A stretch of 7,156 bases of DNA from Oligoflexales bacterium (GTDB taxonomy: Bacteria > Bdellovibrionota_B > Oligoflexia > Oligoflexales > CACXFL01), in the NCBI GenBank assembly GCA_028282865.1, contig JANQHA010000615.1, positions 1 to 7,156 on the forward strand. Reading direction: 5' to 3'. Shown in pieces: positions 1 to 4,765 of this stretch (positions are counted from its first letter, which is position 1; each line of letters begins with the position of its first letter). Both the position numbers and the translations under genes were made by a program. The notes beneath the pieces are model-generated. The model was not told the DNA's origin. It did no database searches and saw only the letters and a list, made by a program, of their open reading frames with translations.

Positions 1-2
1 CA

Positions 3-2798
3 GCTATTATTATGTATTTTTTGGGGAATTTGACGCGAGATAAATCACTCTTGACTCACGGAAGATTCATTTTTGGACATACTTTATGTGTTATGGGATA
101 TCAGAATGTAGGTCCCAAATTAGTGGTAGCGGCTTTTAATAGTCGGGGCGATGTTTACCCGGTATTTCAAACCGCATTGTTGTCTTATATGGCGTATGGA
201 CTACATTGTGTTGATCGCGAGAGCGATGTATCTAGCAAGATAATTGAGCAGTCTGAGAGGCAGTTAAAGAAAGTACCAGATCCATTCTATCGAACGCTTT
301 TCTTGGTGACACGTATTCGTTTTTCTAGCCAAGTTGGTGATATTGAAACGACCGAAAGTGTTGCTGACGAGCTGATTGAAATATCAGAGGCGACTAAGAA
401 TAAAAGGTTCTACTATACTGCGCAAGCTGACCTAGCTCTGTGCTATGCTGTGAGGGGTCTTTTTCGTTCTGCAGAGCTAATTTTGGAGAGTATAAGAGGT
501 TATACTCCTTCAAAGGCTGACCCAGTCGAGCAGGGAAGTTTCTATCGGCTGCGTGGTTGGACATACTTCTTTTGTGGCCGTTTCGAGGAGGCTATGGAAG
601 ATGGTGCTTCGGCTGTTAAGAACTTTTCTAAGGCGAACTCTTTCTATTTAGGAAGCCAGGCTTCATCAATTTTATATAGAAATGCAAGTGTAAGGTGCCA
701 GATTAGGAACAGCCCAGAGTATGCTTTATCGACACTAGATAGGCATAACCAGTATCTAAAGAAAATGACACGCCGATATAAGAATAACGCCCTACTACTT
801 AACCTTGTCATGGAAGAAAAGCTTTTTTTAAAACAGTCCTTGGCCAGAGTGGGCGCACCAGGTTATACAAGGTCAAGGGATATCAGCACTTTACAAACCA
901 GACTCCTCGAAAAATTTGATCCAGAGAGATGGTCCGAGTCGGAGCAAACTTTTTTAAACGCAATTGGCCAGGAGTTAGAATCTTCTATTGGGTTATCAAT
1001 TAAAGAGTATGTAGAGCTAAGTAGTAAGGAAAACAGGTCGAACCCAGTTAGGTTGTCAGCAAATAGAAATACTATCATTGCGATCTTTAAAAGAACTAAG
1101 GCTAGTGATAAAGATGTTGAAGTACGTTTTGTCTCGGTAAAGACTCAGAATATTGTCGTTTTAGCCGATGTAATTAAGACGATTCACCCAACCCTGCAGT
1201 TGCTTATACAGCTAACAGAGCTTTATAGGACATCTTTATCATTAGCAAAGGACGCTGCAATCGCCCAAACCACCCAAATGCTTGCTCATGATGTAAGAAA
1301 GCCATTTACGATGCTTAAGAGTATGACCAGTATGTTGAATAGGGCTGATTCTAGTGCTGTTTCAGATATGATTACGAGGTTTACTCCAGAAATTGACCGA
1401 GCTCTGAGTGATGTTAATGGACTGATTGCTGATGTGATGGAAGTCGGAAGTCAGTCTTCAAAGGTGAGAGAGGATGTCGAACTGAGCTCCTTAATTGAAG
1501 TTTGTGTGAACGAGGCATTTCGTTATCGAAGAAATGTTCAAGTGACTCTAAATTACGAGTTGAACCATGTGCATAAAATTTCTTGTAACCCGTTAAAGGT
1601 GGGACGGGTTTTTTCAAACCTTGTATCAAATGCTCTACAAGCCATGAGACTTCAAGGGGAGATAGCTTTCAAGAGTCAGGAGCGAGACGGCTTTATCGAA
1701 GTAGCAGTACACAATACGGGAAGTTTTATTGACCCTAAGGATAGATCGAGATTATTCGATACCTTTTTTACCAAGGGTAAAATGAATGGAACCGGCCTAG
1801 GTCTAACTATTGCCAAGAAAGTGATTGATGATCATGATGGCAAGATTTGGTGTGAATCTGATATCAATTCTGGGACTTCTTTTCACTTCTTGCTGCCTGC
1901 ATCGCCTTTAAAAAAGGCGTCTGAGAAGAAAAAACTCCCGCTGAATGCTAGCGAGATTTCAACAATCTATCATAGCTTTGAGGAAGATACGAGTGATGTG
2001 AGTATTGAGTCCGAAGAAGCTATAAAGGGTGCAATGACTGATGGTAAGGTTGTTCGGGTTTTAGTTTGTGATGACGAACCCCTTTATCGCAGCTTGGTAA
2101 AAGGACATCTCCAGGACCTTAGTGGCGCCATAAAGTGTTTGGAGGTAGCTACAGGCGAGGAAGCGGTCGCCGCAGTTTCCGACTTTGATCCTGATGTCAT
2201 AATAGTCGACGTTGACCTTGGCAAGGATAGCTCTATAGACGGGTTTGAAGTTACTAAGAAGATCAGAAGTAATGGCTCTAAGGCTAAGATATGCATTCAC
2301 TCAAATAGAGGGGCTTTGGAATATAATAAGATAGCTATTGCTGCTGGAGCTGATGCCTTCCTCCCTAAGCCTATGTCAAAAAAACACCTTTTTAAATTTA
2401 TATTGGCCGCCATAGGTAGCCGTTTAGATGAGACGAGTACTGAGAGCCTTATAGTGGTGGATGATTGCCCGTTCTCTAGGTCTCGGTGGACCAGTTTAAG
2501 TCAATTTGATGATGTGAGAACCTACCAATCTCCTGAGGCGTTTTGGGAAGATTTGGAGCAAAATTCTACTATTCTTGATACTACGGTAGGAGTCGTAACT
2601 GATTACTATTTTGATGAATACTCCTCAAATAGCGGGTTAGAGTTTGCAAAAGATCTCCGTGAGAGTGGGTACTCAGGTCCGATGTATTTATCTTCCGATG
2701 CTCATCTAAGCGGTGACGATCTTGCTGGGCTTTCTATAAAGCAAATAAATAAAGACCCAGATCTTGCTGCGGGCGAGATTACAAAGCATCATCAGTAA
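3..2798 (+). CDS. Hybrid sensor histidine kinase with helical TPR-like N-terminus and two receiver domains (5'-truncated by window)
   Basis: The frame is open to the left edge (three sense codons precede the first ATG at 12), and the protein begins inside a helical TPR-like region, so this is probably the C-terminal part of a larger sensor. Residues below count from ATG 12. Residues 1 to about 350 are TPR-like helices. A linker and coiled segment lead to the phosphoacceptor H-box HDVRKPF (His426). The HATPase has an N-box around Asn540, a G1-like box HNTG (567-570) where the usual Asp is replaced, and G2 GTGLGL (593-598). A Lys-rich linker (633-645) follows. Receiver 1 has Asp687/688, phosphoacceptor Asp733, Ser764 and Lys786. 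Receiver 2 is more divergent but keeps Asp817/818, Asp864, Ser894 and Lys914. There is no Hpt and no visible membrane segment, so a cytoplasmic kinase is likely. The missing N-terminus could carry a protein kinase or AAA/STAND module; that is inference. Signal and target are unknown. Confidence 0.9.
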   Translation, partial: AIIMYFLGNLTRDKSLLTHGRFIFGHTLCVMGYQNVGPKLVVAAFNSRGDVYPVFQTALLSYMAYGLHCVDRESDVSSKIIEQSERQLKKVPDPFYRTLFLVTRIRFSSQVGDIETTESVADELIEISEATKNKRFYYTAQADLALCYAVRGLFRSAELILESIRGYTPSKADPVEQGSFYRLRGWTYFFCGRFEEAMEDGASAVKNFSKANSFYLGSQASSILYRNASVRCQIRNSPEYALSTLDRHNQYLKKMTRRYKNNALLLNLVMEEKLFLKQSLARVGAPGYTRSRDISTLQTRLLEKFDPERWSESEQTFLNAIGQELESSIGLSIKEYVELSSKENRSNPVRLSANRNTIIAIFKRTKASDKDVEVRFVSVKTQNIVVLADVIKTIHPTLQLLIQLTELYRTSLSLAKDAAIAQTTQMLAHDVRKPFTMLKSMTSMLNRADSSAVSDMITRFTPEIDRALSDVNGLIADVMEVGSQSSKVREDVELSSLIEVCVNEAFRYRRNVQVTLNYELNHVHKISCNPLKVGRVFSNLVSNALQAMRLQGEIAFKSQERDGFIEVAVHNTGSFIDPKDRSRLFDTFFTKGKMNGTGLGLTIAKKVIDDHDGKIWCESDINSGTSFHFLLPASPLKKASEKKKLPLNASEISTIYHSFEEDTSDVSIESEEAIKGAMTDGKVVRVLVCDDEPLYRSLVKGHLQDLSGAIKCLEVATGEEAVAAVSDFDPDVIIVDVDLGKDSSIDGFEVTKKIRSNGSKAKICIHSNRGALEYNKIAIAAGADAFLPKPMSKKHLFKFILAAIGSRLDETSTESLIVVDDCPFSRSRWTSLSQFDDVRTYQSPEAFWEDLEQNSTILDTTVGVVTDYYFDEYSSNSGLEFAKDLRESGYSGPMYLSSDAHLSGDDLAGLSIKQINKDPDLAAGEITKHHQ
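1910..1924 (+). promoter_or_regulatory. Candidate -1 ribosomal frameshift site in the kinase gene
   Basis: In the zero frame the codons TTA AAA AAG contain the heptamer A AAA AAG, the same slippery sequence used by Escherichia coli dnaX. A -1 slip would be read as GGC GTC and then TGA at 1922-1924. The product would end two residues after the site, right after the HATPase domain and before both receivers. The A-run is also inside a perfect inverted repeat (arms 1903-1909 and 1913-1919, CGCCTTT/AAAGGCG). I see no strong stem 5-9 nt downstream, only a weak CGCT/AGCG hairpin at 1939-1953, and no clear upstream Shine-Dalgarno stimulator. Function is therefore uncertain. Confidence 0.3.
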
Positions 2799-2947
2799 AA
2801 ATCGATGTCCAGTAACTCGTCTTTATCAACTATTATTGCTTCACCAATAGTCTTGTCAAAAGCTACTGGCATGTAAAAAACACCCGCTAAGTAAGATAAA
2901 TTAATAAAGTCATGAATGAAGTCCTGTTCTTGCGTCCCGAGCAAAGA
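2792..2947 (-). pseudogene. Possible 3' remnant of a minus-strand gene, convergent with the kinase gene
   Basis: A 51-codon open stretch on the minus strand ends with TGA at 2794-2792, overlapping the kinase gene's 3' end by a few bases, as convergent gene ends often do. The peptide looks protein-like, with a mix of hydrophobic and acidic residues (contains FYMPVAFDKTIGEA and ends LLDIDFY). It has no convincing start: the first ATG (2872) would give 26 residues and has no ribosome binding site, and a TAG closes the frame at 2950-2948. Two further stop-bounded stretches in other minus frames lie upstream, one of them 49 codons (3113-2964). I do not recognise the family. Stretches of this length also occur by chance, so this is weak. 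Confidence 0.25.
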
Positions 2948-2977
2948 CTAACATTTCCGAAGTTTAATTTATCTTGC
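2891..2977. repeat. Nested inverted repeat (14-bp arms, 59-bp spacer)
   Basis: Arm GTAAGATAAATTAA (2891-2904) is complementary to TTAATTTATCTTGC (2964-2977) at 13 of 14 positions, and the exception is a G-U pair in RNA. Inside are shorter, nearly co-centred pairs: AGTC 2920-2923 with GACT 2946-2949, and TTGC 2930-2933 with GCAA 2941-2944. The whole could fold into one long interrupted hairpin. It lies downstream of the kinase gene, so it might end or stabilise that transcript, but no clean U-tract follows the outer arm. It could also be a small dispersed repeat. Confidence 0.45.
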
Positions 2978-3043
2978 AAACTCTATCTTTTGCCTCGGAG
3001 ATAGTTAATGACACTAAAATTTGAAAAGTTACTGGCCTAGTTA

Positions 3044-3056
3044 TCGGACTGTCCGA
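3044..3056. promoter_or_regulatory. Palindromic operator candidate, copy 1 (upstream of phhA-like gene)
   Basis: TCGGACTGTCCGA is a perfect palindrome of 6-bp arms about one central base. The same palindrome with A at the centre occurs at 4616-4628, and both copies are followed by AAA(A). Its centre (3050) lies about 51 bp before a TAATAT -10-like hexamer, near -62 from the expected transcription start, the classic place for a class I activator. The protein that binds it is unknown; a dimeric helix-turn-helix regulator is inferred from the symmetry. Confidence 0.6.
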
Positions 3057-3099
3057 AAAACCTCCCACAAATCTTGTGATTAAAAAGTCATCTTCGCAT

Positions 3100-3116
3100 G
3101 TAATATTAACCTCTTA
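3100..3116 (+). promoter_or_regulatory. Putative -10 region of the phhA-lysE operon
   Basis: The block GTAATATTAACCTCTTA matches the block at 4672-4688 at 13 of 17 positions and sits at the same distance from the palindrome. TAATAT (3101-3106) would serve as -10. No good -35 hexamer lies 16-18 bp upstream, which fits an activator-dependent promoter. The transcription start is predicted near 3112-3113, giving a leader of about 85 nt. Confidence 0.4.
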
Positions 3117-3130
3117 CAAACAACGAAAAA

Positions 3131-3192
3131 TGGCAGTCTCTTTGCAATGACTACTTTGTACAACGTAGTCTAATTAACTTTATTGCAAGGAG
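3131..3192 (+). promoter_or_regulatory. Structured 5' leader of the phhA-like mRNA, including its ribosome binding site
   Basis: Conserved block TGGCAGT-N4-TTGCAA (3131-3147) is followed by a hairpin with stem GACTAC 3149-3154 / GTAGTC 3165-3170 and an inner TTG/CAA pairing (3156-3158 with 3161-3163). The Shine-Dalgarno AAGGAG (3187-3192) lies 4 nt before the ATG. A second TTGCAA (3183-3188) runs into the Shine-Dalgarno and is self-complementary to the one at 3142-3147, so a long-range pairing could partly hide the ribosome binding site. The same layout, apart from the second TTGCAA, recurs upstream of the gene at 4766. Confidence 0.45.
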
Positions 3193-3196
3193 CAAA

Positions 3197-3958
3197 ATGA
3201 ATTCTTTATCGCATCATTGGGGAAGAACCCAAAAATATAATTCTTATACTAAGAGTGATCATGAAACTTGGAGGCGTCTTTACCATAATGCCCATATGAC
3301 TCTGGATGGAAGAGCTCACGAAATTTTTTATCAGGGGCTGCGGGCGTTTGGAATTTCGAGTTTCGAAATTCCTCGATTTAAAGAGGTTAATAAAAAAATG
3401 CAGAAGTATGGTTGGAATGTGGTTGGTGTAAAGGGGTTTCTGCCAATTGAGGTCTTCGGGGATTATATCAGTCGTAGACTTTTTCCTGTGGGTGTTTCAA
3501 TAAGACAAAATAACCAGGAATATGTCGCCGAGCCTGATACCTTTCACGACCTCTTTGGCCATGTCCCTCTTCTTGTGAACCCGGATTATAGAAACTTTCT
3601 CGAGGCATTAGGGTGTCGAATTATCAAATGGCACTCCAATAAATTTACAATCGATGGTATCGATGCTGCCGAAGTTTATACGCGGTTACTATGGCGGATT
3701 ATAGAGGTGGGGGTTATCGGTTCTAAGGAAGATCCTAAGATACTTGGTGCAGCCATCCTGTCATCTCCGGTAGAGACGCGGTGGGTATTTGAAAATGCTA
3801 AAGTGATACCGTTTACTAATCGAGTTTTGAGTGACTCTTATCGAGAGGACTCGGTGCAACCATATTACTGTCGGATCAATTGCTTGCAAGATATGAAAAG
3901 TATCCTTTGTTCTATAGATAATAACGACTTCTTAAATAACGAAACTAAAACGGGGTAA
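3197..3958 (+). CDS. phhA: Aromatic amino acid hydroxylase (phenylalanine-4-hydroxylase family)
   Basis: A 253-residue, single-domain, non-haem iron, tetrahydropterin-dependent hydroxylase, expected to turn phenylalanine into tyrosine in the cytoplasm. The family signature EPDTFHDLFGHVPLL is present, with iron ligands His117 and His122. The third ligand is Glu170 in LLWRIIEVGV, and the C-terminal GAAILSS (about 184-190) and QPYY motifs match the family. There is no regulatory ACT domain, as usual in bacteria. Two oddities: His122 to Glu170 is 48 residues, against 40-41 in the human and Chromobacterium enzymes as I recall, due to extra residues near 144-156; and the residue after the Glu ligand is Val171 where the family normally has Phe (VEFGL). 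Substrate preference may therefore differ. ATG 3197 has AAGGAG 4 nt upstream. No pterin carbinolamine dehydratase (phhB) is nearby; a LysE-type exporter follows after 4 nt in an apparent operon. Confidence 0.9.
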   Translation: MNSLSHHWGRTQKYNSYTKSDHETWRRLYHNAHMTLDGRAHEIFYQGLRAFGISSFEIPRFKEVNKKMQKYGWNVVGVKGFLPIEVFGDYISRRLFPVGVSIRQNNQEYVAEPDTFHDLFGHVPLLVNPDYRNFLEALGCRIIKWHSNKFTIDGIDAAEVYTRLLWRIIEVGVIGSKEDPKILGAAILSSPVETRWVFENAKVIPFTNRVLSDSYREDSVQPYYCRINCLQDMKSILCSIDNNDFLNNETKTG

Positions 3959-3962
3959 AGCT

Positions 3963-4592
3963 ATGATTTCTTTAAATCTACTTATGGTTATCGCTGGCAT
4001 TCATGTTATGGCGGTCGCAGCACCAGGGCCAGATTTTTTGCTAGTGGCGCATAACGCTATTTTTGGCTCCAGACAGCAAGGGCTTATGGTAAGCATTGGT
4101 ATTGCTTTGGCTAATGCGGTCCATATACAGCTGGTATTGATACTTGGAAGTTTTTTAAGTACTGCTGCTCCATCGCTACTTGACGTTATTAGAGTCGCTG
4201 GAGCTCTATATTTAGGGTACCTAGGAACATCTATTCTTATGTCTCTTAGAAAAGATTTGGAAAAACAACGTATAAAGGAGTCGTGTTCACGTCAAAAATT
4301 CGGCGGCATTTTTTCTGGATTCATGACCAGTATCTTAAATCCTAAGGCTCTTCTGTATTTTTTAGGAATTTTCTCTCAGTTCATTACTCCTGAGCAAAGT
4401 GCCACTACCTGCGTGATTCTTGTAACTACAGTCGTTGGAATCACATTTTGTTGGTTTTCGCTTGTTTCTATCGCGGTCTCTTACCCTAAAATCCAAACGT
4501 TCTTAGAAAAGTACCAGCGTCACATGTCCTGTGCTACAGCAGGGACCTTCTTGTTTTTTAGTTCGACGATGCTATTTTCGGCTATTGGGTAA
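3963..4592 (+). CDS. LysE/RhtB-family amino acid exporter
   Basis: A 209-residue inner-membrane protein, the usual length for the LysE/RhtB (threonine/homoserine/lysine efflux) superfamily. The hallmark APGPDFLLV (20-28) follows the first hydrophobic segment, and ILNPKALLYF (124-133) marks the fourth. About six membrane segments are visible, near 5-25, 40-65, 71-92, 113-140, 147-173 and 190-208, with a basic cytoplasmic loop at about 95-112. It starts 4 nt after the phhA-like stop codon. Its weak ribosome binding site (GGGG, 3952-3955) overlaps the end of that gene, so translation is probably coupled. Function is inferred from family and context: export of an amino acid, perhaps the hydroxylase's substrate or product. 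The exact substrate cannot be read from sequence. The gene ends with no classical terminator before the next operator. Confidence 0.9.
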   Translation: MISLNLLMVIAGIHVMAVAAPGPDFLLVAHNAIFGSRQQGLMVSIGIALANAVHIQLVLILGSFLSTAAPSLLDVIRVAGALYLGYLGTSILMSLRKDLEKQRIKESCSRQKFGGIFSGFMTSILNPKALLYFLGIFSQFITPEQSATTCVILVTTVVGITFCWFSLVSIAVSYPKIQTFLEKYQRHMSCATAGTFLFFSSTMLFSAIG

Positions 4593-4615
4593 GGGTCATT
4601 GGAGTGGCAAAATTC

Positions 4616-4628
4616 TCGGACAGTCCGA
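4616..4628. promoter_or_regulatory. Palindromic operator candidate, copy 2 (upstream of DUF900 hydrolase)
   Basis: TCGGACAGTCCGA is the same 13-bp palindrome as at 3044-3056 with only the central base changed; counting the trailing A's, 15 of 16 positions agree. It begins 23 bp after the exporter stop codon. Its centre (4622) is 144 bp before the ATG at 4766, against 147 bp in copy 1. It lacks a U-tract and has only a one-base centre, so it is not a terminator for the exporter gene. Confidence 0.6.
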
Positions 4629-4671
4629 AAACTTGACCGGCTTTAGCGCTGTTCCAACCATATAATATGCA

Positions 4672-4688
4672 GTAAAATTAGCTACTTA
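4672..4688 (+). promoter_or_regulatory. Putative -10 region of the DUF900 hydrolase gene
   Basis: GTAAAATTAGCTACTTA aligns without gaps to the block at 3100-3116 (13 of 17). TAAAAT (4673-4678) would be the -10, about 51 bp after the palindrome centre. A closer consensus hexamer, TATAAT, occurs at 4661-4666, but the only nearby -35-like TTGACC (4633-4638) is 22 bp from it, too far for a normal sigma-70 promoter. Either may be used; the conserved spacing favours the first. Confidence 0.35.
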
Positions 4689-4702
4689 ATGAATTCTAAG
4701 AC

Positions 4703-4759
4703 TGGCAGTGAGCTTGCAAAGTGGCTTTTGAGCAATGTCGCTCGGTACTTTCTAAGGAA
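4703..4759 (+). promoter_or_regulatory. Structured 5' leader of the DUF900 hydrolase mRNA, including its ribosome binding site
   Basis: TGGCAGT-N4-TTGCAA (4703-4719) matches the phhA leader at 13 of 17 positions. A hairpin follows, with stem AGTGGC 4720-4725 / GTCGCT 4737-4742 (two G-U pairs). Its loop keeps TTTGNNCAA (4727-4735), and the inner TTG/CAA pair is retained. Shine-Dalgarno AAGGAA (4754-4759) is 6 nt before ATG 4766. Stem bases differ from the phhA leader while pairing is kept, which suggests selection on structure. Confidence 0.45.
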
Positions 4760-4765
4760 CCTACC

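Larger units (their letters stand above)
2799..3196. other. 398-bp intergenic region between the kinase gene and the phhA-like gene
   Basis: No confident protein gene is seen here. The left part has the minus-strand open stretch and a nested inverted repeat (2891-2977). A 15-bp direct repeat AAAAG(C/T)TACTGGC(A/C)T occurs at 2858-2872 and 3024-3038 (13 of 15 identical). The right part, from 3044, is the putative operator, promoter and structured leader of the phhA-like gene. A 30-codon plus-strand ORF at 2912-3004 lacks a ribosome binding site and is not called. Confidence 0.7.

Noticed and set aside
2912..3004. 30-codon plus-strand ORF in the intergenic region
   Set aside because: No ribosome binding site, no recognisable motif, and it overlaps the nested inverted repeat.
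3044..4628. The two palindromes as terminal inverted repeats of a mobile element carrying phhA and the exporter
   Set aside because: A palindrome reads the same both ways, and the asymmetric blocks beside it are in direct, not inverted, orientation. There is no transposase or target-site duplication.
4616..4631. Palindrome after the exporter gene as an intrinsic terminator
   Set aside because: The centre is a single base, there is no T-run after it on the coding strand, and the same palindrome precedes the phhA promoter.
3044..4742. The repeated upstream regions as integron attC sites bounding a phhA-lysE gene cassette
   Set aside because: Neither copy has the RYYYAAC and GTTRRRY core ends, no integrase is present, and the similarity runs on to the ribosome binding site and ATG, which fits promoters and leaders better.
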